This document shows positions 44,201 to 53,960 of a stretch of DNA of 64,000 nucleotides, piece after piece. How positions within the stretch are numbered: the stretch's first letter is position 1; each line of letters starts with the position of its first letter. This stretch comes from Magnolia sinica (Eukaryota > Streptophyta > Magnoliopsida > Magnoliales > Magnoliaceae), in the NCBI RefSeq assembly GCF_029962835.1, contig NC_080585.1, positions 58,205,443 through 58,269,442 on the forward strand. Direction: 5' to 3'. A model generated the notes under the pieces. It was given only the letters and a program-made list of their open reading frames with translations. It was not told the origin of the DNA and did no database searches. Position numbers and translations under genes: made by a program.

Positions 44201-46230
44201 GGGGGGGGGGGGGGGGGGGGCGCGGTGGGTTTGTGATGTTGTAAAAAATCAGTCCAACCATCCCATCAATCCCATTCATCCATCCAACCATCCAACCATC
44301 CTACCTTCCATCCAAACATCCATTAGTATTTCAGAATATCGATACCACATGATATTTAGCAGAGAAATCGTTGACAACTAAAAAGGAGACGAAAGAACGT
44401 GTTCTTGATATCGCCCATGTTGCAATAATGATAATATCATCAACAATTTGATCAATTGCATACAACTATGCGCCCATAAAAAAAATTTGTAATGGAATTT
44501 TTTTAATAAACAAAATTTTGGCAATATTGATACATTGGCAATGTTATCAAAATATCACCGATATATTGGCAATACAAGCGACACCTGGAATTTACACAGT
44601 CGAAAATATTGGCAATACATTGGAGATATCGATACATTGGCAATACAAGTGACACGTGGAATTTACATAATAAAAAATATTGGTGATACATTGGTGATAC
44701 CGGGCCCTTCGGGGTAAACCGGCCTCGGCGGTAACACCTTGCATGCAGGCAGGAAGTCTTAACGATGCATTGCCGATATCTGGAATTTTTAATACTACCA
44801 GTGTTATTGGTATTGCTGCGCTGGAGATAGAGATAATATTGGGGATAATTCGATAATATCCAGGATACTTCGAACAATGAATGTAATGTTCATCGACGAG
44901 ACAATAGGGGCAATTTCTAAATTGGAGGTTTGGAAGGAGTGCCAAGGGTCTAGTGGCTAAAAGTTAAAAGAACCAAGACTGAGTATTAGGATGCAACTTT
45001 AATAGGAATAGTTATATAGGGGAGAGTTTGGTGTAAAATCATTGGTTAAAAGATCCCTCAAAGCAATTTGTTTTGCCTCGACTCCATTATCCAAGGATGG
45101 AGAGTACAATGAGAGTGTTTTGAATAGAAGTAGGGCTTGGGGCATGAAGTGGAGACGTGCCTCTAGAGTGCTATGTGATTGTCACATGCCTATGAAACTT
45201 ATGGGAATATTTTAAGACAAATATTCGATAGGCAATGCCTTATGGGGCAGACTGTTCGGTAGTCAGAAGAAACACATAAGCAGAGGTGTGTAGGAAGACA
45301 AGGATAGGAAATATGAATGAGATTGCCTGAAGCAAACTAGGATAGTCTCAATAAGGCAATAAGAGAAATTAATGGAGAGCATAGTGAGGTGGTGGGGTCA
45401 TGTGCATGGAAGCACGATGACAGATCGATGAGGGGAACTGTGATTGACTTGAAGATCCTAAAAAGGGATGGGAAGACCTAGAACGAGTTGGATCATGGTG
45501 GTGAGAACTGAGAACGTATGAAGGCTTGTTCACTACTGAGCATAGGGCTGTGAATGATTGGCGAAAAAGGATCAACGACCCCAAATAGCTAGAACAAGAT
45601 TATGATGATGATGAAGAAGGTGAAATCTATGAGCTAGCTTCAATGTTAGGCATTTCCATTAATCCCATTCCATGAGAAGCCACTGATTTGTCCAATAGCC
45701 CATCCTAAAGAAGGGGTTTCCCATCCTCCTTTATGTGTAGGCTCTTCATTTACATTGCCTTGATGAGTTATACAAATTTCATGTAGTTTCAACTTTAATA
45801 CATATTTCTTGACCATTATGAAGATAGAGATTGAGTCTCATCTTTAGCCAAATGCTAATTTAAATATTCAAAAGAGTAAAAACTTCAAGAAATAAGAAAA
45901 GGCATACTAAAATGTATCTCTATATGTTCTCCAAAAAGGATTGTAAGATTCTGAACAATTAGGTAAGCAGATCAACGGTTGTAGGGTTTTAATTGCATGG
46001 AATCAAATATCATATCACTAAAGTATGAAAGACTTGCAAATAAAATATAAGCTAGATCATATGCAACAAAAATTGCAATATTAGAAATAATAATGCAAAA
46101 AAAAAAAGAAAAAAAAAGAAAAGAAAAAGAGAGGATAAGATTAGTGGAAAAAGGATAAGGTAATTGGTTCTTACAGTTCCAGATCGAGAGTCAAAAAACC
46201 TGTAGAGCAATCTGAGTATGGTTGATTTAC
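35266..46230 (-). CDS. ATM-type mitochondrial ABC half-transporter (ABCB), 3' part
   Basis: Seven minus-strand exons with GT/AG borders join in phase: 46175-46230, 42443-42523, 42228-42293, 42041-42133, 38675-38739, 36828-36963 and 35266-35406. They encode the nucleotide-binding domain from Walker A (G-K-S-T-I-L) through the Q-loop (V-P-Q-D-T), the signature (L-S-G-G-E-K-Q-R), Walker B with D-loop (L-L-C-D-E-A-T-S-A-L-D) and H-loop (A-H-R-L-T-T) to a stop at 35266. The sequence is closest to ATM3/ABCB25-type transporters of the inner mitochondrial membrane, which by family knowledge export a sulfur/glutathione compound for cytosolic Fe-S assembly. All catalytic motifs are intact. Membrane-domain exons were not found to the right and may lie beyond the transposon nest, or the gene is truncated. 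Confidence 0.85.
35525..35781 (-). mobile_element. 5'-truncated L1 LINE insertion in an ABCB intron
   Basis: A 257-bp insert with a T-rich left end (a poly(A) remnant on the minus strand) and minus-strand similarity to the C-terminal end of plant L1 ORF2. It is flanked by the perfect 17-bp TSD ATGAAACTATGAAAGTT at 35508-35524 and 35782-35798. It lies in the last intron of the ABC transporter, in the gene's orientation. Confidence 0.8.
37520..38165 (+). mobile_element. L1 LINE ORF2 3' end in an ABCB intron
   Basis: The plus strand reads F-A-I-I, then after a stop E-I-W-K-T-R-N-R-R-T-S-E-D-E-E-R-S, the C-terminal tail of plant L1 ORF2. About 400 bp of 3' UTR-like sequence follow, ending near a T-rich tail at 38155. 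Antisense to the host gene. No TSD resolved. Confidence 0.6.
39834..39992. repeat. Small foldback of the CAAGTGGG-type family
   Basis: 'ATTCAAGTGGGCCACACCAAGG' and its complement 'TTATGGTGTGTCCCACTTGAATTATGG' form two arms of about 70 bp around a short centre at 39917. It lies in the long ABCB intron, and a related 'GGGCCCA' fragment is at about 39120-39310. Confidence 0.6.
40318..41262 (+). pseudogene. RTE-clade LINE relic (endonuclease to RT)
   Basis: The plus strand reads an AP-endonuclease start (M-G-T-L-S-A-K-S-M-E-L-V, Q-E-T-K, N-R-N-G-V-G-I-V-V-D, 40321-40502) and, after an internal deletion, W-W-W-N-D-D-V-Q, A-K-K-I-A-K-K-V-V-S-E-A and the RT entry K-L-F-N-K-I-V-R-S-K-K-M-P-N-E-W (to 41262). 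Multiple stops. Located in the 38.7-42.0 kb intron of the ABC transporter. Confidence 0.8.
41209..41790 (-). pseudogene. L1 LINE ORF2 fragment (zf-RVT region)
   Basis: The minus strand in two frames reads W-L-W-R-F-G, L-Y-R-T-I-E-L-W-K-A, then F-S-L-G-D-G-K-R-I-C-F-S-E-D-V-W and S-V-R-S-F-Y-N-I-M, the C-terminal region of plant L1 ORF2. Frameshifts and stops are present. It abuts the RTE relic in opposite orientation. Confidence 0.75.
41760..41985 (+). mobile_element. RTE LINE 3' end
   Basis: The plus strand reads a terminal G-R-P-K-like stretch and R-M-E-W-Q-D-W-I-H-V, then a 'TTAATTGGGATATAAGG' motif, GATGATGAC repeats and an (AC)n run (41980-42000). This is the usual RTE terminus and may belong to the relic at 40.3-41.3 kb, split by the L1 fragment. 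Confidence 0.6.
43190..43450 (+). pseudogene. L1 LINE ORF2 C-terminal fragment
   Basis: The plus strand reads Y-T-I-M-W-S-L-W-R-E-K-T-R-R-I-F-G-N-K, matching the W-x-x-W-x-E-R-N-x-R-x-F pattern of L1 ORF2 tails. Lies in the 42.5-46.2 kb ABCB intron. Downstream at 43474-43565 is a 46-bp tandem duplication (TTAGTCCTC...GAGTCTAGG). Confidence 0.55.
43992..44880. mobile_element. Possible hAT-like element with GATATCG subterminal repeats
   Basis: The left end TGTTCAAAGTATC resembles the complement of the right end (TGTTCGAAGTATCC). Both flanks are rich in 'CCGATAT/TATTGGCAATA' words like subterminal hAT repeats. No convincing TSD was found. It contains a run of 20 G (about 44201-44220) and a CCATCCA-type simple repeat (about 44250-44325). 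Confidence 0.4.
45360..45612 (+). mobile_element. RTE LINE 3' end in an ABCB intron
   Basis: The plus strand reads V-R-W-W-G-H-V, G-M-G-R-P-R-T-S-W and A-V-N-D-W-R-K-R-I-N-D-P-K, the conserved RTE C-terminus, with stops. It ends in a GATGATGATGAAGAAGG simple tail. Confidence 0.65.
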
Positions 46231-47980
46231 CTGCATGCACATGAAATGATGAATCAATTAATGGCACTCCTGAACTGAGGGAGAACATATCCAAATGAAG
46301 GAAAACCATTCAAAGATAATCTTGGGTATTTAGTTCTTTCAGTAAGAAGAATATTAGATGTAACCAAACTGAATATCATGCCATTGTTCGCTAAACAAAT
46401 AACAGCAAGCCTTGTTACATAGACACCGGTACATGTGTTAAAAGTCAGAACCTGCTGCTAACATGGAATGTCAGATTTGCCAAACAACAAAAAATAGGGT
46501 TCAGGGATTCCACGGTATATTTATTTAACTTAAAAGAGAAATAGAAATGGGAAGTTTCCAATGGAGCATGGTATAGCTCCTCAATAACCAAATTTCCTTT
46601 CTTAATAAGGAGCTATATGATACTTGGGTTATTAACCAGCTGAAGTTTTGCTATAGTGACCACAGCATGCCACATATTTGGGTGCATCCATAAAATCCCT
46701 TACACTCAGTGGGAGTATTACTTAGTTCCACCTTTTTTTTTCATTTTTTTTGCTGAGACTAAAAGAAACAAAACAATGCTTGCAAAGTGTTTATCGTTTC
46801 CTTTGACATGAGAGATCAGTAGTCTTACTCTTATTAATCTAAAAATAAATAAGGAAAGAAGACATTAAATATATAGGAAAATTTTAAAGTTTAATCGGTA
46901 AAAAAGCATAAAAAGTTTTAAATGTTTTAGCCAACCCCAACTAGTTGGGAGCTTAGATTATGATGATGATGAAAGTTTTAAATGTTTACCTTCAACTCTT
47001 CGTACACCAAACCAATCTTCATTCCTTGATGGGAAATGAGCAAGACATGTTAGGTTAATAGCATCCTTACCCAATATGTTGAATTCACCATTCTTATTTT
47101 AAACAATCAAGTTGAGAAGTGATTATGAAAATGAATTAAATGATTATAACTTCTATTGACTACTCTATTCTAGCACCTAGTTGTGCCCTGTCTTTGTTCT
47201 TTTATCAGGAATCCCTTTGACCTTATCTTCTCAAAGATAACCTAACAATATTATCTTTTGTACAAGTGGTTTACCTTTTCAAGAGGAATTAATATTATCT
47301 TTTGTACAAGTGGTTTACCTTTTCAAGAGGAATTCTCTAACAGTTTGTTCTATGTTTTAAATTCAAAGTACAAGATTTAATTTTTACCTTCTTCAATACA
47401 AAGAATTCAGTTAAGAACCATCTGGTTAGAGGATTCCTTTATGTTCAGGTGTCTAGATGGCTGGATCTGGTTACAAGAAGAATCTTAGAGTATTGTGTAC
47501 TCATTAATGTCAGATTCTTGTGACATGCGTTGCTACTGCTTTGAAAGATCATGTAACATAGACTGCAGGACTTGCCAACTAAAACTGTGAATGTACTCCA
47601 AACTTTTGAGTGGGGTATGAAGACATGGCTCAGCAATATGTGGTTCCGGTAATGAAAGGCACTCCAGCTAGATTGACTACGTAATTTTTTTTTTCCAGAA
47701 ATAGGTTTCCATGTTGATGCACCATATAGGGTGAGAGATGCATTTGGCAACAATAACAATGATTTTCAATCATGATAGAGTGATTAAAACTCAAATCTGG
47801 TGTCCAATTTTCATTTGGTGGCCCTTGAATATCTTCTCAGAACTCCAGAAAGGGGATTAAGCTCAACGTCCAGAAAGCTAAGTATGGTCCAGAAAGGAAG
47901 AATAGAGAACAGAAAGAAGGGTTCACCATTGGAAGATCTACACTGACAGTGAAGGACTCAAAGACAGAAGGGACGAGAGG
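46231..47980. other. No gene seen; small RTE tail
   Basis: I searched this stretch on the minus strand for the exon that should precede Walker A of the ABC transporter and found none. At about 46928-46975 there is another RTE LINE tail (CCAACCCCAACTAGTTGGGA then GATGATGATG). A 104-codon minus frame at 47445-47759 has no recognised motif. A 37-bp tandem duplication occurs at about 47248-47330. Confidence 0.5.
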
Positions 47981-47981
47981 T

Positions 47982-48979
47982 AATCAATCCGGGGTTTGTG
48001 TTTGGAGATTACTTTGTCGGGTGTGGAAAGGAAATCCTACAAGGATGTGGTTTTTCAAAAGATAGAAAAAGAGCCTTCAGCTATAGAGCAAACGAAAAAC
48101 CCAGAAGAAAAGTGGGTTTGGAGGGAGTCCTCATTTGAAGGACCAGTTGTGAGTATCCACAACGTAGTGCTGGAGGATCCAATGAAAACTTTTGAGTTTT
48201 CTTTTGTTGTCACTGTGAAATCAGGAATCATGGGACAAATGGTGGTGGAATGGTTTACAGAGAAATGTAAAGATCTCTCTCTAGAAAACATTCTGGTATC
48301 GTTGGGAAGAGAAGAACACGCTGGAGAGGTTTTTACGGCTGCTGTATCTTCTCCGAATGATCTGATTGCAGAGATCCAAGCATGGGAGAGTTGGTCAGTT
48401 TTTGGCTGGGAAGACCATTACTATCAGATATGGAATATACCGCTCGAGTTCTGGATTGATGATATTTTCAAAGAAATAGGAGCTTGTATTGGAGAGATTA
48501 CAGAGATTGATAGACGAACGGAGGACAGTGAGGAATTGCGTTTTGAGCGATTAAAGATAAGAAAGAAAAAGCTATTCCCTTTTCTGAATCAGAACATTCT
48601 AAGGGTTGATGAAGTAAAAGTAAAAGCAATAGTGATCCAGGAGAAGCAGCAGCAGCAGCCCTATGAGGAAGTAGTTGGGAGAGATTCATTAATGGCATCT
48701 GCAGCTCGCGTCGAAGGAGTACCAGTGGAGTGCTCCCATGAGACTATGAAAGGGCCTAAAGAACAGTGTCGAAAGGCGATTGGTTTTGAAAAAGTTGTTT
48801 CAGCAGAATGGGATGAGACGTTGATGCGTGGAGCTAAAGAAGTTTCAGTGGCTACACGTGTCGAGAGCTTGGAAGGAACCTTATATCATGCGCTTCAATC
48901 ACTTTATGAAGAGGAGATGTGTAATGCTTGGGGCGGCTGTAGCTATCAACAATGTGGCAAAAGATTTTTTTTTTTTTGA
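47982..48979 (+). CDS. Retroelement-type ORF (LINE ORF1 / DUF4283-like)
   Basis: About 330 codons open without an upstream ATG in a good context; the frame begins after a stop at 47981. The middle reads W-N-I-P-L-E-F-W and I-G-A-C-I-G-E-I-T-E-I-D followed by R-F-E-R-L-K-I-R. This resembles the DUF4283-type domain found in ORF1 or gag-like proteins of plant retroelements. A run of four Gln follows near residue 220. The frame ends in a T-rich run at 48964. It is probably a relic of a LINE rather than a host gene; no RT follows on this strand. Confidence 0.45.
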
Positions 48980-49354
48980 AAAAGGGTAGAGTACCGAAGC
49001 TGATACCCAACCGCATGCATTGGAGTTCTTACGTGCGGCTTTAAGTAGAAAATTGGCATGCATGGACTTTACTAAAAGCATTGACACGTGCATCGATTCG
49101 ATCCCTAAAATCGTTTCTTTCGAAGACGCCGGGTAGAATTCCCAAGAGGCCTGTCTCAGGAGAACCCGTAGGAAAATGAGATGGTGCCTCAAAGTTCTTT
49201 CTCTGGGCTTTCGACTTCACTTTATGAAAAGGTGGATTGTCAAACTCTGGGAAATGCGCATCCATGCCTTGAAGAAGAATGCTTTCAGACCTCACTTCTC
49301 AACGCGGGGGAAGCTCTATCTCAAATCAAAGGCCGGGAACAGGAGAAGACAGAG
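48980..49354. other. Unidentified segment with minus-strand poly(A)
   Basis: Read on the minus strand this unit ends in a run of 12 A (48965-48976), as a retroposed sequence would. Two overlapping frames (48899-49192 and 49041-49295) show no motif I can name. Confidence 0.35.
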
Positions 49355-50579
49355 TGATGTAGGACATGAAATTAAATATGGAATGCAAGAGATCAAGCTT
49401 GAGATTATACCAATTTTAAACAATCACAAAATTCCACATCCTACATACTATCAAATATTCAAAAAGGGGAATCTATGGGGGTCCAAGCCTACACAACTTT
49501 AGGGCTGGATCAAACAAAATTATAAGCCAAACAAGCCCAAAGGAGTGTAAAGTCATCCATTCTTGCAAAGGATTGTTCCCAACTCAAGAGATTCACTAAG
49601 TTTCAATTTGGGGGAAAATCTAGGGTTTGAAAATTAGGGATAATTGAAATTTGGGACTCTTTAGGGTTAGGGAATTGGATGAGGAGGTTTATTTAGACAA
49701 AAGGAAGGAAATAGAAGGGAAGAGACCACCTGGGATGGGTTGCGCATGCTGGGCAGCCAAGGGGCCTGGACGCACGTGCGTGACAAGTCGTCCGCACGTG
49801 TGTGGGGCCCACAAAATCGAGAAACACCTTCTAGGATGGGATCGGCCAGGGATGGACAGGTTCCATACCAAGTTTCACGTCGATCCGATGCACGATTTGC
49901 GCGTAGTACTCCGCCAAAGTTTCAGCCCCTCAGATGGGCCAGAATTTGAAAATCTACTTGTGCACTGCTGTAAGAGAAAACTTGGATGCGAAAAGAGGTG
50001 AATCTAATAATGGAAGGGGTGTTGAGGGAGATAGAATTGGTGCGTAAGAAGATGAAGATGGTTTGGAACGGATGTGACTTTGCACCACGGCAGTTAACCC
50101 TTCGAGGAAAGGAGGGCTTCATACCTAATTTGATTCTTCAACCCAAAGAGAGAGAGAGAGGAAGAAAACGCAGGAATTTTTATTCATAAACATCATTGCA
50201 ATACCTACATACGATTGCTATATTTATAAGAAAACCCTAAACCCAAAAAAAGACAAAATTACCCTTGTGCCATGTGTGTGCACTAACACTAAAGCTTAAA
50301 GCAAATAAATACTAATCTAAGCAATCCAAGCCGTTCATGAAGTTTCTAATAACAAAAATAATCAAAACTCAAAATCGTAGCTCATCTAAAGTAGTGGGCC
50401 ACGATCATGAGATCCGATGGTAGAATCTATGTGACGATCGGGTCCACTCCAATGCTCCATAGCGCAGCCCGCTAATTATGAGGCCCTCCAAAGATGTTGT
50501 CGTCGATCCAAATTGAAAGTGGGGCCCGCCTCCTCCTCGAATAAGAGCGTAGAGGGGGCATGTGATGATGACCCTATCA
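49355..50579 (-). repeat. 3' LTR of element 2
   Basis: 1,225 bp starting TGATGTAGGACATG and ending CCCTATCA. A TATA-like word on the minus strand (TTATAAATATAG, about 50218-50230) marks the promoter. The complement of ACTCTCTCCAGC, a polypurine tract, abuts it at 50580. Confidence 0.85.
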
Positions 50580-50589
50580 ACTCTCTCCA

Positions 50590-51259
50590 GCTGTGAAGGT
50601 TTTACCACTGGCGAAACAAAACTCCTGAACCGCTTCAAGATGTCTGGATCAAGTCTTTGAAGCTCCTCTTCAGTGAGCCACGTACTGTCTGAAGCTGGGT
50701 ATGACTTCCACTTGACAAGAAACTTTTGAAAACCACCATCCAGTGTCGATACAATCTGATGGTATAAAATATCCTCTATCTCCTCTTTGGATGGAGGAAG
50801 GGTAAGTATAGGAGGTAAAGGCTGAGAAGATGGGTCGAGAAGAGGCCATGGGTCAAAGGAAAGATCTAGGGAACTGGGATGATAAGGTGAAAGGCTGGAT
50901 AATGCGTCAGTGGTCCCCTAAAATAAAATTAAATCCTCCACATTGAATGTGGAACTAATTCCCATGGAAGGTGGAAGATCTACCACATACGCATTGGGAC
51001 TGTTTCGTTTTATAATTTTGAATGGTCCAGCGTTACGCGCGTGTAATTTCCAAACGGTTCCCTGAGGATACTGTTCTGGCTTGATGCAGATCATCACAGA
51101 GTCCCCTACATTGAATTCCTTGAATCGTTTATATTGGTCTAAAGAAAATTTGTATTGTTCATTACTAGTATTGATCTTTCGCCTGATTTCTTGATACAAT
51201 GAATGAATATGATGTGCAAAGGACTCTGCAAACTCTGATGGCCAATGGGATAGGGACAT
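50590..51259 (-). pseudogene. Integrase C-terminus and chromodomain, element 2
   Basis: The minus strand 51259-50918 shows the integrase C-terminal block (A-G-P-F-K-I-I-K-R, S-T-F-N-V-E-D-L). A chromodomain follows (about 50780-50620: F-L-V-K-W-K-S, S-T-W-L-T-E-E-E-L-Q-R, L-D-P-D-I-L). One stop lies between them (about 50916). Confidence 0.8.
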
Positions 51260-51289
51260 AGGGACAAAATCAATAGGCTTTTTAGGTTG

Positions 51290-52139
51290 TTAACCAATAA
51301 CTACTTCAAAAGGACTTAAACCTGTGGATCTATTGACAGAACTATTAAATGCAAACTCGGCGATAGGTAGTGCAGTGTCCCACGTCCTGGTGTGCTCCCC
51401 CACTAAACACTTGAGCAAATTTCCTAGGCTCCTATTGACCACCTCAGTTTGACCATCAGTCTGAGGGTGGTAGGCAGAAGAAAATTGGAGCCTAGTACTC
51501 ATCATATGCCATAGTGTCTTCCAAAAATAACTCATGAACCGCATGTCACAGTCAAACACTATGGTTTTGAGTAACCCATGAAGTTTGACAACCTCACTGA
51601 AGAACAATTTGGCAATATGGGATGTGTCAGAAGTCTTTGAACAAGGGATGAAGTGGGCCATTTTAGAAAAACGGTCCACGACAACAAATATGGAATCGTG
51701 TTTTCGAATGGTCTTGGGAAGCCCAAGCATGAAGTCCATACTGATGTCCTACCAAGGAGCGAATGGAACTGGCAAAGGTGTGTATAGCCCTCATATTATG
51801 CTTTTTCTGCTTTGCCAGTTGACAAGTACGACACTACCCTATAATTTTGGCCACGTCTCGCTTGAGGCTTAGCCAATAGAATCTATCCTCCACTAGGGCA
51901 ATGGTCTTGTCTCGACCAAAATGACCTGCGACCACTCCTGAATGTAATTCCCAGATAAGAAAATCGCGGAGGGAGGTGCGAGGTATGCACAAATGGTCAT
52001 TTCTAAACAAATATCCATATAATATCAAATACTCATTGCTAACTCCTGACGGACTCTCTAACAACGATGCGTACACAACTCCAAAATCGGGGCACTCAGA
52101 ATAATCCTCTAACACGCTCGAGCCCCGTGACTTCAACAC
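51290..52139 (-). pseudogene. Integrase zinc finger and catalytic core, element 2
   Basis: The H2C2 finger region (minus 51834-52139) and core (51290-51739) carry D in [10 protein letters not shown] in D-C-D-M-R-F and E in the [10 protein letters not shown] motif. The DDE residues are therefore present, but a frameshift separates finger and core near 51740-51840. Confidence 0.8.
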
Positions 52140-52552
52140 TCATGGAATTGAGTAATGCGACTCGACAACTCAACGTGTCGGCAGACTTATTCTCTACATC
52201 GGCCTTGTGCTTAAGCACAAAAGTGTACTCTTGAAGGAACTGGACCCACTTGGCGTGCTTAGGGTTTAATTTTTTCTGAGAGTTCAAATATCTTAAGGCC
52301 TCGTGATCTGAGAACAACAAGAATTCTTGCAGCAATAGATAGTGACGCCAGTGGCGCAACAACTGCACTACCGCATAGAATTCTGTCATAGGTGGAGTAT
52401 TTTTGTTTCACCTCATTCAGTTTCTCACTAAAAAAGGCGACAAGGTGCCCTTCCTGACTAAGTACTTCTCTGATACCGACTCCTGATGCATCACATGCGA
52501 CATCAAAATTTTTCGAAAAGTATGGAAGTCGCGTGACTGGAGCCTCAGTCAT
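52096..52552 (-). pseudogene. RNase H region, element 2
   Basis: Motifs V-A-C-D-A-S-G-V, F-F-S-E-K-L-N-E-V-K-Q-K-Y-S-T-Y-D and L-R-H-W-R-H-Y-L-L. A frameshift near 52380 splits the domain between two frames. Confidence 0.8.
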
Positions 52553-52606
52553 CTTAGCCTTTATCTCGTTGAAGGCCTTTGAGGATGCCTTCGTCCATTG
52601 AAACTC

Positions 52607-53297
52607 TCATTTTTTTATCCAATCCGTGACGAGAACCATAATAGAACTGAAGCCTCGAATGAACCACTTGTATAAGGTGGTCAAGTCGTGAAAGCTGCGC
52701 ACCTCGTGAATATTGTGGGGTTCAGGCCAATTGATAATGGCCTTGACTTTCTTGGGATCCGCCGACACACCCTTCGCCGACACAACAAAACCTAAGAAGA
52801 TAACACTGCTAGACATAAACGCACACTTCTTTAGGTTGGTGTATAATTTTTCGGCTCTAAGGATCCCACAAACCTGCCTCAAATGGTTGACGTGTTGTTC
52901 CTTAGTCATGCTATAAATCAGGATATCATCAAAGTAGACGACCGGTAACTTCCCCATGAAGGGCCTCAACACTTGGGTCATCACATGCATGAAGGTACTC
53001 AGGGCATTAGTCAGCCTAAAAGGCATGACTAGCCACTCGTATAGCCCATCCTTCGTCTTGAAGGCCGACTTCCACTTGTCGCCAGGGCGTATACGGATTT
53101 GGTGATAACCACTTTTGAGGTCAATTTTTGAGAAGATAGTAGCGTTGGCCATCATATCTAACATGTCATCAAGACGTGGTATGGGAAACCGATACTTGAT
53201 TGTGATTTTGTTGATGACCCTACTATCAACACACATCCTCCATGTGCCATCCTTCTTAGGTGTAAGAAGGGCGGGCACGGCACATGGGCTCATGCTC
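52607..53297 (-). pseudogene. Reverse transcriptase, element 2 (3' portion of split ORF)
   Basis: RT blocks [25 protein letters not shown] and catalytic [10 protein letters not shown] are intact over about 230 codons. The N-terminal start of the RT (E-L-L-E-K-G-F-I) is at 58323, on the far side of the 5.0 kb insertion. The enzyme cannot be made as one chain. Confidence 0.85.
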
Positions 53298-53817
53298 TGT
53301 AACACGCCGTACTTACAATACTCGGGTGTCATCACGTAGATCTAAATTAGCTTACATATATGTAGTGACCCACATAATTTACCTTATACGTCACTATCCA
53401 ACGACTCTCAATCTATCCATCTTAACCCTAAGATTTTAGACTATGACAACTCACAACATCATAATAAGATTTGAGATCAATCTGTCTGTTTGACTGTCAC
53501 AAGTTGACCCTGTATTTAAATAAATGAAAATCTTATTTTTATAATCTTGAGCGTGATGACATCTCATCATACGCCTATTTAGTACAATCGAACCATATGA
53601 AACAAACTTAGGGAATCACAAGATCCACCATTCATCGGTCTACAACGTCCCGTAGGAAGATCCATCCTATCCAACTCCCAAATTACACTTAAACATTCAT
53701 TAGGACCCCTAGAGTTATCGATAATTAAATACTAGGCAATCCAATCGTTGGATCGTTTAAACCATGAGATAATGGTCCTAACTCCTAATGACCTACAGTG
53801 TGGCCCACAACATGAAT

Positions 53818-53849
<32 letters not shown>

Positions 53850-53960
53850 CATATAATAATAATAATAATAATACAAAATGATATAAATAAATATATACAC
53901 ATAACAAAATAAATGAAATAAAATAAAATAATTATTATTACATGGGTAGTAACAAGTCTT
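53818..53960. repeat. (TA)n and (ATA)n simple repeats
   Basis: About 19 bp of TA (53818-53836), an ATA run (53852-53872), then A+T-rich repeats (AAATA words) up to about 53940, inside the 5.0 kb insert. Confidence 0.85.

Noticed and set aside
43987-44890. A firm hAT call with TSD
   Set aside because: Ends resemble each other but neither 8-bp nor other flanking duplications match convincingly.
46052-46309. 85-codon minus frame containing the P-loop codons
   Set aside because: Only 46175-46230 is exon; the rest reads into introns on both sides, past a donor and an acceptor.
48899-49295. Organelle-derived insert or host gene on the minus strand
   Set aside because: The style and poly(A) end caught my eye, but no mitochondrial, plastid or protein motif could be named; left as unidentified.
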